Positions 42,273 to 53,459 of a DNA stretch of 64,000 bases are shown piece after piece (positions within the stretch are counted from its first letter, which is position 1; each line of letters begins with the position of its first letter). The stretch comes from Skeletonema tropicum. Lineage: Eukaryota > Bacillariophyta > Thalassiosirophyceae > Thalassiosirales > Thalassiosiraceae. The notes below the pieces were generated by a model. It made no database searches. It was given only the letters and a program-made list of their open reading frames with translations, and was not told the DNA's origin. The translations under genes were made by a program, and so were the position numbers. The stretch spans positions 620,001 to 684,000 of the forward strand of contig CM074134.1 of the NCBI GenBank assembly GCA_037178625.1, given 5' to 3'.

Positions 42273-43997
42273 TTATTTCAGATCGACAGGTAATCCCATC
42301 TTCTCCAAACGATCTTCTAATGCAGTCTTTTGCTTACGAGTTTCTCCCTTGAGCACATCTCCCAATGTACTTCCCTCCGCTCTCTTCAATCCATCAACAT
42401 CCAATCCCTTGTTTCGGATCTGTTTCTCCAAAGCTGCCAATGTTCGTTTCAGCAACCTCTTTTCGTTCCTACGATGCCTCACAGCCATGCGCTGATTGTA
42501 AGTCAAGAGACGGAACAGCCCTTTGTCTTTGATAATATTGGCATCATCCTCTTCCGATTGAGGATACAAATCAAGCTGATAGTTAACTGCTTCCACGACT
42601 GATTGAAGAACAGCTGCTTCGTTTGCTGGAGAAATTGTACGTGAGAAATCAAAATCTGCCAGTTCCTTGCCTCTTGTGTCTTCTTCCGTCATCATCATCA
42701 AACGAAGATATTCCAACATTTCTACGGGATACCTATCTGCGTAGCAAGGAAAGTCAACAGTTTCATCACGACCAACAGCTGCCAAAAAGTCAATTTTCTG
42801 CTGTGCCAACGGGTCTACCTCAACGCCTTCGTTGGCAGCTGCAACGGCAGCAGTGCGAGGAGCGATGGATACAGTGACATCAACAGAGTTGTAGGGATTA
42901 CGCTCGAGTGCAAATCCATAAAGAAGCAAGAGTTCAGCATTGGACTTTTGACCGTAAGAAATGTAGATCTGTTCCATCTGACGGTATCCACGATCGGCGT
43001 ACAAAATAACTTCTTCCTCGCCATTCTTGAACAACCAGTCTCCACTCTCTCTTGCATCGATAAACGCCTGCGAAAAAGCAGAATGATTAATCAAATCTGC
43101 ATATGGGACCATTGCCAATCGTTCTCCGACCTGTAAATTCCTCAGACGGATCGCCCTTGAAAAGAGCATGGTAAATGCCCAAACCCAATTCTCATAGGTA
43201 AAATGCTCCTTGGGAAATCTATCAGGGAACTTTGCAATCAGTCCATCCTCACCTCCTAACAAATCATCATATTCCCTCTTTAGTTTCATCTGCAAACTCC
43301 TCGTGGCAGCAACAACAGGACTTCCCTGCAAGAAATCCAATTCTTCATCCTTCCACGTGAATGTCGGGTTAACCTCCTCGACCTCTGGCAACACTCCGAT
43401 ATAAGGAGCATAGAACGATTCCTCTCCCAACACATATTTTTCATGAATTAATTGGCATGCAATAGCCAAATACTCATTGATTCCATTCTGCAAGGCATCT
43501 TTACCCAAAGCCTTGCGAGCCGATTTGCGAGTTATGCATAGATTAATAGGAATCTTTAACAATTCATCACCATCATTGATTGATCTACGTGCCAATAATC
43601 CTCTTCCGGAACTTTCATTTGTAATTTCGTCCACCGTTTCGGTACTGATTGCCATTGGATGGGGTGCCTCTCCCCACGTGGATGATTCGGATAGGTAGAC
43701 GTCGCCCTCGGTTTCGAGCCATGCAATTAGACGTGAGTTTGCGTTGATTTTGGGATTTCCCATTCCTTTATTTGGTCCAAGCAGACCCTTCATTTTCATT
43801 TCCTCTTCGAATTGGCCCGGTTTGGTGCCCCCACCGGCGTCGAGTAGGGCCTTGACCCATTCTGCCTCGCCTCCCTCTCCGCCGGCCATGGATAACACAT
43901 GTTTAGTTGACAATTTTGAGAGTTGTGTAGGTGGTGCAAATGCTAGAGCCGCCGTCGGCAACGACAGCAGCTGTATTAATATCGGGGATAATTTCAT
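42273..43997 (-). CDS. Plastid-targeted SET-domain protein methyltransferase (RuBisCO LSMT-like)
   Basis: Intronless 574-aa protein. The N-terminus is a signal peptide followed by ALAFAPP, the AFAP-type plastid cleavage site. The SET domain is split as in LSMT/SETD3 proteins: GRGLLARRSINDGDELLKIP, EYLAIACQLIHEKYVLGEESFYAPYIGVLP, MVPYADLINHS and QIYISYGQKSNAELLLLYGF. A C-terminal substrate-binding region follows (LLTYNQRMAVRHRRNEKRLLKRTL). Plant members methylate Rubisco large subunit or aldolase; the substrate here is not determined. It is convergent with SF3B6. Confidence 0.9.
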   Translation of the reverse strand: MKLSPILIQLLSLPTAALAFAPPTQLSKLSTKHVLSMAGGEGGEAEWVKALLDAGGGTKPGQFEEEMKMKGLLGPNKGMGNPKINANSRLIAWLETEGDVYLSESSTWGEAPHPMAISTETVDEITNESSGRGLLARRSINDGDELLKIPINLCITRKSARKALGKDALQNGINEYLAIACQLIHEKYVLGEESFYAPYIGVLPEVEEVNPTFTWKDEELDFLQGSPVVAATRSLQMKLKREYDDLLGGEDGLIAKFPDRFPKEHFTYENWVWAFTMLFSRAIRLRNLQVGERLAMVPYADLINHSAFSQAFIDARESGDWLFKNGEEEVILYADRGYRQMEQIYISYGQKSNAELLLLYGFALERNPYNSVDVTVSIAPRTAAVAAANEGVEVDPLAQQKIDFLAAVGRDETVDFPCYADRYPVEMLEYLRLMMMTEEDTRGKELADFDFSRTISPANEAAVLQSVVEAVNYQLDLYPQSEEDDANIIKDKGLFRLLTYNQRMAVRHRRNEKRLLKRTLAALEKQIRNKGLDVDGLKRAEGSTLGDVLKGETRKQKTALEDRLEKMGLPVDLK

Positions 43998-44729
43998 TTT
44001 GTACAGGCTTCAGTGTGTTATGTTAAGCAGAGTGAAAGACAGCCAACTGCGTTATCCGCGTAAATTTCTTTGCTACTATGGAAGACTGATGAAACTCGTT
44101 GCTTTGCTCTAGCTTCTAGCTTGCTCATCTTCATCTTCATTCACAGTTGAGAAATGGCGCGTTGTTGATACCGCGTGGAAGTAGTATCTTCAAGATAGCC
44201 CACGTGCGATAATATGAAGTAAGATAACTCGCACTAGTTTTAGTGACGTCGTCAACAAAGCACACCTTTTCGCCATTGTGACAAAAATTAGTGCCGCTCC
44301 ATATCAGTTACCTGAGTATCCTTGGCCTCGCTCTGGCCGGCTAGCTCAATCAGGCTAGCTCTCGCGCCATGAGTTTCGAACTTGATCAATGATCAAACAT
44401 ACGGTATATACTTAGCCACAACAAAATGAAATGAGTGCATTGGATGCATCGGATGAGATGATTGAGATGAACGTGGAAGAGTGAACGTGGAAGAGCATCT
44501 GTTGAACGTGCAAGTTTAGCCATAAAAACCTCAAGACAACTTCTACTTCCTTCTGTACAAAAAAGTACGATAGAATGCATTATACAGTAGCAATGACTGT
44601 AAGATTAAAATAAAGTACAGTGACAAACACTAAAGAACACTAACTCCTGAACAAACAGCGTTTGATTCAGAAGCGATGAATGCTGATGATATCAGCTCGA
44701 TCTAACCTAACTAAAGACCTAATCAGGTC
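43998..44729. other. Intergenic region before the satellite array
   Basis: Contains no gene I can support. A GGCCGGCTAGCTCAATCAGG stretch near 44335 looks tRNA-like but fails on spacing (see rejected). Confidence 0.45.
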
Positions 44730-47665
44730 AGCTACGAGGCTGTAGCAACGCTTCTACAGATACACAATCCGTCTGAGCACTGCTAACGTGCTTGTAAAGT
44801 ATCGCCACCGACTATAATGGGCCACTAGAAGCGGCTCATGCGAATATCGACGACGAAGGATACAATATGGTACAATGAGATGATGATGGCGAGCCACAAT
44901 TGGACCTCTCAGATCAGCTACGATGCTGTAGCATCCTACGATGCTGTAGCATCGCTTCTACAGATACGAAATCCGTCTGGGCGCTGCTAACATGCTTGCA
45001 TAGTATCGCCACCGACTATAATGGGCCACTAGAAGCGGCTCATGCGAATATCGATGACGATGGATACAATATGGTACAATGAGGTGATGCGGGCAAGCCA
45101 CAGTTGAATCTCTCAGATCAGCAACATCGCTTCTACAGATACACAATCCGTCTAGGCGCTGCTGACGTCCTTGTATAGTATCGCCACCGACTATAATGGG
45201 CCACTAGAAGCGGCTCATGCGAATATCGACGACGATGGATACAATATGGTACAATGAGGTGATGCGGGCAAGCCACAGTTGAATCTCTCAGATCAGCAAC
45301 GATGCTGTAGCATCGCTTCTAGAGAGACAAAATTCGTCTGGGCGCTGCTAACGTGCTTGCATAGTATCACCCCACTAGAAGCGGCTCGTGCGAATATCGA
45401 CGAGTACAATAAGGTGATGCTGGCCAGCCACAATTGGTCCTCAGGTTGAAACATCACTTCTACAGATACACAATCCGTCTGGACGCTGCTAACGTCAACG
45501 ATGCTGTAGCATCGCTTCTACAGAGACAAAATCCGTCTAGGCGCTGCTGACGTGCTTGCATAGTATCGCCACCGACTATAATGGGCCACTAGAAGCGGCT
45601 CATGCGAATATCGACGACGATGGATACAATATGGTACAATAAGGTGATGCTGGTCAGCCACAATTGGTCCTCAGGTTGAAACATCGCTTCTACAGATACA
45701 CAAACCGTCTGGGCTTGCAATTTTGCTTGCATAGTATCGCCACCGACTATAATGGGCCACTAGAAGCGGCTCGAGCGAATATCGACGACGATGGATACAA
45801 TATGGTACAATAAGGTGATGCTGGCCAGCCACAATTGGTCCTCAGGTTGTAGCATCGCTTCTACAGATACACAATCCGTCTGGGCGCTGCTGACGTGCTT
45901 GTAAAGTATCGCCACCAACTATAATGGGCCACTAGAAGCGGATCGTGCGAATATCGATGACGATGGATACAATATGGTATGGTACAATGAGGTGATGCGG
46001 GCCAGCCACAATTGGACCTCTCAGATCAGCAACGACGCTGTAGCATCTCTACTACAGAGACGCATTCCGACTGAGTGCTGCTAACGTGCTTGTATTAGTA
46101 TCGCAACCGACTATTATGGGCCACTGGAAGCGGCTCGTGCGAATATCAACGACGATGGATACAATATGGTACAATAAGGTGATGCTGGCCAGCCACAATT
46201 GGTTCTCAGGTTGTAGCAACGCTTCTACAGATACACAATCCGTCTGGGCTTGCAATTTTACTTGCATAGTATCGCCACCGACTATAATGGGCCACTAGAA
46301 GCGGCTCGTGCGAATATCGACGACGATGGATACAATATGGTACAATAAGGTGATGCTGGACAGCCACAATTGGTCCTCAGGTTGTAGCATCGCTTCTACA
46401 GATACACAATCCGTCTGGGCGCTGCTGACGTGCTTGTATAGTATCGCCACCAACTATAATGGGCCACTAGAAGCGGCTCGTGCGAATATCGATGACGATG
46501 GATACAATATGGTACAATGAGGTGATGCGGGCCAGCCACAATTGGACCTCTCAGATCAGCAACGATGCTGTAGCATCGCTACTACAGAGACGCATTCCGT
46601 CTGAGTGCTGCTAACGTGCTTGTATAGTATCGCCACCGACTATTATGGGCCACTAGAAGCGGCTCGTGCGAATATCAACGACGATTGATACAATATGGTA
46701 TAATAAGGAGATGCTGGCAAGCCACAATTGGACCTCTCAGATTAGCTACGATGCTGTAGCATCGCTTCTACAGATACGCAATCCGTCTAGGCGCTGCTAA
46801 CATGCTTGCATAGTATCGCCACCGACTATAATGGGCCACTAGAAGCGGCTCGTGCGAATATCGACGACGATGGATACAATATGGAATAATAAGGTGATGT
46901 CGGAAAGCCACAATTTGACCTCTTTGACGCTTCTACAGAGACGCAATCCGTCTGGGTGCTGCTAACGTGCTTGCATAGTATCGCCACCGACTATAATGGG
47001 CCACTAGAAGCGGCTCGTGCGAATATCGACGACGATGGATTACAATATGGAATAATAAGGTGATGCCGGAAAGCCACTATTGGACCTCTCAGATCAGCAA
47101 CGATGCTGTAGCATCGCTTCTACAGAGACGAAATCCGTCTGGGCGCTGCTAACATGCTTGTATAGTATCGCCACCGACTATTATGGGCCACTAGAAGCGG
47201 CTCATGCGAATATCGATGACGATGGATACAATATGGTATAATAAGGTTAGTCTGGCAAGCCACAATTGGACCTCTCAGATCAGCAACGATGCTGTAGCAT
47301 CGCTTCTACAGAGACACAATCCGTCTGGGCGCTGCTAATGTGCTTGCATAGTATCGCCACCGACTATAATGATCCACTAGAAGCGGCTCATGCGAATATC
47401 GACGACGATGGATACAATATGGTGTAATGAGGTAATGCGGGCCATCCACAATTGGACCTCTCAGATCAGCAACGATGCTGTAGCATCGCTTCTATTTTTG
47501 CAATCTGTCTGGGCGCTGCTAATGTGCTTACATAGTATTGCCACCGACTATAATGGGCCACTAGAAGCGGCTCATGCGAATATCGGCGACAATGGATACA
47601 ATATGGTATAATAAGGTGATGCTGGCAAGCCACAATTGGATCTTTCAGATCAGCTATGATTTTTA
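44730..47665. repeat. Satellite array, 16 units of about 171 or 186 bp
   Basis: The core ATCGCCACCGACTATAATGG, or a close variant, starts at 44801, 45005, 45180, 45366, 45565, 45736, 45908, 46100, 46271, 46443, 46629, 46815, 46980, 47167, 47353 and 47537. Spacings are mostly 171-172 or 184-187. The longer units carry an additional GATCAGCAACGATGCTGTAGCATCGC-type block, which includes the near-palindrome GATGCTGTAGCATC (written here in two pieces: GATGCTG and TAGCATC). Divergence between units is low in the core and higher in the linkers. Short open frames here are products of the repeat, not genes. The last unit fades at about 47640-47700. Confidence 0.92.
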
Positions 47666-48155
47666 TTTTGCCTGTGCTAATTTGTTTTTTTAGCATCGCT
47701 ACTCGCTGCCAAGTCTTTTATATGCTATGATTTGGCGCATTCGCACTTAGACGAAGATGATGGCGATACAGCATATTTTCTAATTTGGCAATTTATGTTG
47801 GATTCTTTCCCGTTTTGACAGCGTGCAAAACTACATATTTAATATGGCTGCACGATGACAACGTACACTATTGGATTATTTGTCACCTTTTTTTGATGTG
47901 TTGTTTACATGTTACGGTAGGTGCTCAACATGATAGCTGAGAGTTGTTTTTACCATTGAACTAGAGAAGAAGGCACTTAGGAGAAGTAGTTTTGAGACAA
48001 CTTCTTTAGAATAAACTTGCTGAATTACTTGAGTTATTTGACGTTGTATTTACAATATCTTTTTTTACTGTTACCTCCTAGACAAACTTGTCAAATCGTT
48101 TTGGTAAAATTTATCTCTTTCTAACTCTAGCGCTTACTAAAGCTCCTTATTCATT
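47666..48155. other. AT-rich intergenic region
   Basis: Lies between the array and the 3' end of lepA. It is AT-rich with T runs; no gene or repeat seen. Confidence 0.45.
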
Positions 48156-50225
48156 CTAATTACCAGCGCTCTTGTCTAATTTGATTACAGCCATGAAAGC
48201 CTCTTGCGGGACATTCACCTTACCCATTGTTTTCATTCGCTTCTTTCCCTTTGCCTGCTTCTGCAATAACTTCTTCTTTCGCGATATATCACCACCATAA
48301 CATTTGGCCAAGACATCTTTTCTCATTGGACTGATGGTGGCTGATGCAACAACCTTTACACCGATGCATGCTTGAATTGGGACTTTGAACATTTGTCGAG
48401 GAATTTTATCCTTGAGGCTTGCCACCAGACGTCTCCCAACTGTTTGTGCGGCATCTCGATGCACTATAGTTGCTAGAGGCGCAGCGTCTTCGTAATTGAT
48501 CTTCACGTCAAGCCGAACAAGATCACCTGGACGATATTCAATCAATTGGTACTCCATTGAGGCATACCCCTGTGTTCTTGATTTGAGCTGGTCGAAGAAG
48601 TTTGTAATTACTTCGGCAAGAGGCATCTCGTATACGATTGTAGACCTTGTAGGTGTCAAATATTTGATATCTTTGAGGATACCACGGCGTTCCTGACCTA
48701 ATTCGATGATCGCACCATTGTATTCAGAGGGAGTCAATATTTCCATTTTTACATACGGTTCAAGCACTTCCATATCTCTTAAAATTTCAGGCATCTTACT
48801 GGGTGCGTCAACAACCTCAGTGTTCATATCTTCGCCCACTCCTTTCGTCACTTGATAAACAACAGAAGGAGCTGTAGCAATCAAATCAAGATCATATTCA
48901 CGCTCCAATCTTTCTCTCACGACGTCCATGTGAAGCAGACCTAGGAAGCCACATCGGAAACCAAAGCCCATCGCGCCTGATGTTTCAGGCTCGTAGGAAA
49001 TGGCTGCATCATTCAAACGCATCTTTCCTAGAGCATCTCTCAACTTTTCGTAATCATCAGCATCGACTGGAAAAACACCACAAAAGACCATTGGTACTGA
49101 CTCAGAATATCCCGGCAAAGGTTTGATGGGTGACTCCTCTTCCTCACTGATTTTCTCTTGAGCCAGCTTTGACGCAGCAGCTTTGTATTCGCTTGACAAC
49201 GTGATAGTATCTCCCACACGGGCATCCAAGACATCTCGGATTGAACCACACATGTATCCTACTTCCCCGGCACGCAAGCAATCCACAGGAACTTGATTCG
49301 GTTGCATGATACCAACTTCAGTCACATCATGCTCTGCTTTCGAATTCAAGAAACGAACTTTGTCACCCTTCTTCAATACTCCATCAACAACTCGGAAGAA
49401 TACGATCACACCCCGATACGGATCAAAAAGAGAATCAAAGATAAGCGCTCGGAAAGGTCCACCAGTGTCCTCGGCAGGAGGGGGGACATACTTGACGATC
49501 GATTCCAGAATATCTTCGATACCAATTCCAGATTTCGCCGAAGCTTTTACAATATTCTCACAATCCAAACCAATTGTGTCTTCAATCTCTTCCTTGACTC
49601 TGTCTGGATCAGCAGCAGGTAAATCAATCTTGTTCAAAACTGGGATGATCTCAAGATCATTCTCCAATGCCAAGTACACATTTGCAAGTGTTTGTGCCTC
49701 GATACCCTGACTAGCATCTACAACTAGCAACGCCCCCTCACAGGCTGCCAAACTTCTGCTCACCTCGTAGGAGAAATCGACGTGTCCGGGCGTGTCAATG
49801 AGATTCAGCATATAAACTTCTCCATCCTCCTTACTTTTATACAGCACCCGTGCAGCTTGCAATTTAATGGTAATTCCTCTTTCCCTCTCCAAATCCAAGT
49901 TATCAAGTAACTGTTGCTGCATATCACGTGCAGCAACAGTTTGTGTCGATTCCAACAACCGATCGGCCAAAGTTGACTTTCCGTGATCGATATGTGCAAT
50001 GATGGAAAAATTTCGGATGCGAGATGTAGAGAAGCCACCTACTGGGTCTTGGTTGGAGACTAGTTCTGCAGTCACCTTTTTGTCGGTGGTGGAGTCTAGA
50101 GATGTCCCTGATCTGATTGTGCTAAGTCTTCTTATCGATGATATGGATGGAACGCCAATTGAAAAGGCGTCGATCACTGTCGGAAGACATGATAATATTG
50201 CTAGTGCTATTGATAGCGACTTCAT
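48156..50225 (-). CDS. lepA: Translation factor LepA/EF4, plastid-targeted GTPase
   Basis: Intronless 689-aa protein. The N-terminus is a signal peptide ([21 protein letters not shown]) with a F just after the cleavage site, pointing to the plastid. Then come all G-domain motifs: [14 protein letters not shown] (G1), ERERGITIK (G2), [12 protein letters not shown] (G3), [11 protein letters not shown] (G4) and SAKSGIGI (G5). Domains 2-4 follow ([36 protein letters not shown]), ending in the LepA-specific C-terminal domain with [25 protein letters not shown]. LepA back-translocates or remodels stalled ribosomes; plastid copies are known in plants and algae. The gene is divergent from psbM. Confidence 0.95.
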   Translation of the reverse strand: MKSLSIALAILSCLPTVIDAFSIGVPSISSIRRLSTIRSGTSLDSTTDKKVTAELVSNQDPVGGFSTSRIRNFSIIAHIDHGKSTLADRLLESTQTVAARDMQQQLLDNLDLERERGITIKLQAARVLYKSKEDGEVYMLNLIDTPGHVDFSYEVSRSLAACEGALLVVDASQGIEAQTLANVYLALENDLEIIPVLNKIDLPAADPDRVKEEIEDTIGLDCENIVKASAKSGIGIEDILESIVKYVPPPAEDTGGPFRALIFDSLFDPYRGVIVFFRVVDGVLKKGDKVRFLNSKAEHDVTEVGIMQPNQVPVDCLRAGEVGYMCGSIRDVLDARVGDTITLSSEYKAAASKLAQEKISEEEESPIKPLPGYSESVPMVFCGVFPVDADDYEKLRDALGKMRLNDAAISYEPETSGAMGFGFRCGFLGLLHMDVVRERLEREYDLDLIATAPSVVYQVTKGVGEDMNTEVVDAPSKMPEILRDMEVLEPYVKMEILTPSEYNGAIIELGQERRGILKDIKYLTPTRSTIVYEMPLAEVITNFFDQLKSRTQGYASMEYQLIEYRPGDLVRLDVKINYEDAAPLATIVHRDAAQTVGRRLVASLKDKIPRQMFKVPIQACIGVKVVASATISPMRKDVLAKCYGGDISRKKKLLQKQAKGKKRMKTMGKVNVPQEAFMAVIKLDKSAGN

Positions 50226-50674
50226 TCTTTTGCCGTCGGATAAGCCTGCTGCAACAGGGCGTAACAGCGTGGCAAAATATAAAGTACTAACTAAAAATCA
50301 GCCTTGCTTCCTCCTATGCTTTTAAGTTGTGGAGGTCTTCGACATCATGGTGCTCCACCAAGCAAAGAACAAAGTGCGTGGCGGGTGGTGGTGGCGGACG
50401 GAGGCGGATGGCGGATAGGGAGAGGCGAGGAGCGAGGAGGCTAGAGAGTCCATAAGCGATATTTTGGCGAGTTAAAATGAGGTCTGTCGTAGATCCTATG
50501 TAAAGAAATATGTACCGTACACAGAATAACATTGAAGGGATCTTTTAACTGGGACTCCTTCCGGCAGGAATAGCTGCTTACGTACTCACGCACCATGATG
50601 AAGACTCCTCCTTCATCTCACCTCCCACCCCATAAGCCGCTATTTATCAACATCTAACAACCTACATATCAACC
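50226..50674. other. Divergent intergenic region between lepA and psbM
   Basis: Both flanking genes encode plastid proteins and start away from each other. A G-rich stretch with GGCGGA repeats lies at about 50380-50420. Co-regulation is a possibility, not shown. Confidence 0.4.
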
Positions 50675-51309
50675 ATGAAGACCTTCCAAATCGTTACCCT
50701 TTTCGCCATGATTGCCGCCTCTATGGCTTTCGCCCCCAACGCCCCCAAGGGTGAGTATTGAATGCCTGTGTCTCCAAAGAAAAATGGAGAAAATCAGTTC
50801 TCCAGAAGATCGTCATCGGCAACCACTGATTGATTTTGGATCTTTCCATTAATATGCATGATGTCCAATAATATTACGCTTGAAGGCTTTGCGTGGTAAT
50901 TTTGCCTCTTGTGCAAAAGACTCTTAATTGAGTTGGTGGCGAATTATACGATGATACACAAGCGCATATTGTATGAAACATGTGATTTTTCAGTGACGCC
51001 CAAACTAACGCGCTCGTTCATCACCGCCTTTCTTCATTCACACCAGTTGCCCAGAAGGTCGTTGAGTCTGGCTTCGACTTCAAGAAGGCCGCCATCGCCG
51101 CCGTCCCTGCCGCCATCGCCACCCCTGCCTTCGCCATGGACTCCGTCGTCTCCGCCCTCCCAACACAGACCCTCGCCCTTGAGGTTCAGCAAGGAGCCTT
51201 CCTTGCCGTTCTTCTCGGAACCTTCCTCCCATGTCTTTTCTTGATCAACCTTTACACCCAGTCTGAGGCCCGTGCAGCTGGAAAGGCCGGTGGACAGGAT
51301 TCCGAGTAA
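50675..51309 (+). CDS. psbM: Photosystem II reaction centre protein M, nuclear encoded
   Basis: Two exons, 50675-50750 and 51047-51309 (112 aa), split by a 296-bp GTGAGT...CAG intron in phase 1. Exon 1 encodes a signal peptide ending MAFAPNAPK, the diatom AFAP plastid motif. Exon 2 begins with a hydrophobic thylakoid-transfer stretch (AAIAAVPAAIATPAFAMD), then the mature part LEVQQGAFLAVLLGTFLPCLFLINLYTQSEAR, which aligns with PsbM (ME-V-n-Q...L...P..FL..LY.QtE). PsbM is a single-span subunit at the photosystem II dimer interface. GC-rich third positions and strong codon bias contrast with neighbours and fit high expression. The rest of the tail, AAGKAGGQDSE, is longer than in cyanobacteria. 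Confidence 0.8.
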
Positions 51310-51736
51310 ATACTTTCTCGTTGTTTCTCATCGTTATGACAATAATTATATAGAAAATGGAATGTATTTGCAATGGAACTGGGAACTGCACTGCTAGGAC
51401 AACTAATATGAAACAATCCAGTGGGCAGGAACGCTTTACGGAAACTTGATCTGAGGTCTTGAACCCAGTAAAGCTATATTACTAATGATGGTTGAATGCA
51501 CTTGGCGTGTGAACATCTTGTGTATCATCAGCATCAGACTTCAAGAGACTAGGTGCATTACTTAGGTATATGTGCGCTTAACGTGTAAATCATCTTTACT
51601 CTCTGAATTCTCTTCTACTAATGACTTTATATCTGTCTATTAGGTCGGGGTGAGTCTAGTGGTCATTCAACCATTCCAAAATTTTCAATGCTAAACCCCG
51701 CTAAACTCTTCTAATATCACTTGTACACCGGTTCAG
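51310..51736. other. Intergenic region
   Basis: About 430 bp between psbM and the Ulp1-type gene. No feature seen. Confidence 0.35.
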
Positions 51737-53146
51737 ATGGCCAGCCGTTTCGTAACACCTGACTTCAAGAGAACAAATCCAGAAAGAGATAGAGCACCAA
51801 CTTTTAGTTTAGGAACAGACGGCCTGCCGGAAGAAGCCAGATGTCTGCTGGAAATCCAACCAGAGGAACTTTTTGCCAAGAGCACAGAGCAACAACTGTA
51901 TTGGTTGAACGCGGCGATGGCGAGTAGAGAAGCGGCTGGAGACCTCACGGGAGGTCTGCTGGACAATGCCAATCCTGCGACGGCTCAATCAAGGATCGCT
52001 CCACAGGAAACAGTCGTGACAGCAGCCACTAGCATCGGCACGACGAGTCCTCCAGCCGGCAGAGGCCAAGGCTACCGCCAGACCTAGGGACGCACCGCAC
52101 CGATCGTCTGGAGCTGCTCCGACGAAATACGGATGAAGAGATGAGGACATTCTCCACGAGGGACCTCTTCAGATCAGTCCCTGAGACGATCACCCTTGAT
52201 ATGGCAGGAGGAGATAAGGTTCAAAGGGAAGCATTGCTCTCACTGCGACCACCGCAATGGATCAAAGATGAAATCATCAACTGCTTTCTCCGCAGGGTTC
52301 TCTTTCCAAAGGTGAACTCCCAAAGGGTCTACTTCTTCAACTCCTTCTTCATTCAGCACTCCTTCAGACTGGGACGGACGGGCAATCAATACCCATCTAT
52401 AACTACAACAATGTGCGCTCCTGGGGCAATACGTTGAGAAGAAAGAACGGGATCTTGGGTGTGCGGGAGATATACGTGCCGATTAACCGAGGTAATAGCG
52501 CCATTGGCTGCTCCTCAGAGCCGACACCGTGCTTAAGGAGATTAAACTGTGGGATTCTCAGGGACGGAAGGAGTCTAACCAGCGTTATCTCCGGGCTATG
52601 CAGCAGTATCTAAAGGATAAGTATCGAGAAATACATGGGGAGGCGAACGCTGATTGGGACAACTCTTGGCGGCTCATCGACGACTCATTGAATTCTCCAA
52701 GGCAGAGCAACGGATATGATTGTGGTCTCTTTGTCCTAGCCAACGCAACCTTACTGGCACAAAACATCCCACTGTGCGAGAATTCCTACAACCAGGCTGA
52801 CTTCCTCCTCAAAGAAACCAGGATGAGGATCGCAATGTTGCTGTGGTCAAGCAGGAACCAACCGAGAGTTCCTTCCGCCTCAAGGCTGCTTAGCCTTGCG
52901 AATACAACGGGCGGCAAACGCAAGAGTGGGCACCTGGCAGCGGGCAAGCCTAACCCCAAGCCGGTCAAGGTAAGGCCGGCCGGCTCAGGTTCATCCGGAG
53001 AAAGGACAAGCGGATTATCCCAGGAGGCACCAAAACTAGAGGTAAAGTTCACGGGGACGACCCAACTCCCATGCAACAGACGAAGTCCCTTCTTAATCAG
53101 AAAAGGAGCGCTGCATTGCTGGCTGTTGAGGATTCAACACTTCTAG
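51737..53146 (+). pseudogene. Ulp1/C48-type cysteine protease gene, broken (probably transposon-derived)
   Basis: Fragments in several frames: 51737-52087 (N-terminal), about 52084-52437 (WIKDEIINCFLRRVLFP; VYFFNSFFIQ), 52390-52490 (YNNVRSWGNTLRRKNGILGVREIYVPINRG) and 52500-53146 (HWLLLRADTVLKEIKLWDSQGR; QSNGYDCGLFVLANATLLAQ). The His of HW, the Asp of WDSQG and the Cys of NGYDCG form the Ulp1 catalytic set. At least three frame changes lie near 52083, 52400 and 52505. Such C48 proteases are often carried by Mutator- and other DNA transposons; no terminal repeats were found here, so that origin is an inference. Confidence 0.65.
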
Positions 53147-53459
53147 CCACCACCCAAAGGCACGCACCTCCCAAGCGAAAGAAAAAGAAGCCGTCAACTT
53201 GAGGCCACATGCCGGCCAGTCTTTTAGTGTAAGCAGATGCACTCTCAATTGGTTTCGAACGCTCCGGCGTTTAAGAGGAGCTCCCAGCTTCTACGGGGGC
53301 ACCCGTCTTGCTGTCTGGCAATCCTTTCGGCAGAAAAGACCGTACGTTGTACTTGTACCTAAGCAGGTCCAGATTATACTCGTGTAGATTTCTAATCTGA
53401 TTAACTTTGTATTTATTTATTTAGTTTATCTGTCTATTATTAAATTATACTTAACAACA

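Noticed and set aside
44320..44400. tRNA-like sequence with TAGCTCAATCAGG and GTTTCGAACTT
   Set aside because: The distance between the A-box-like and B-box-like parts is about 30 nt, too short, and no acceptor stem can be folded.
44730..47665. CRISPR-like array
   Set aside because: Units are long, near-identical throughout and lack unique spacers; the genome is eukaryotic.
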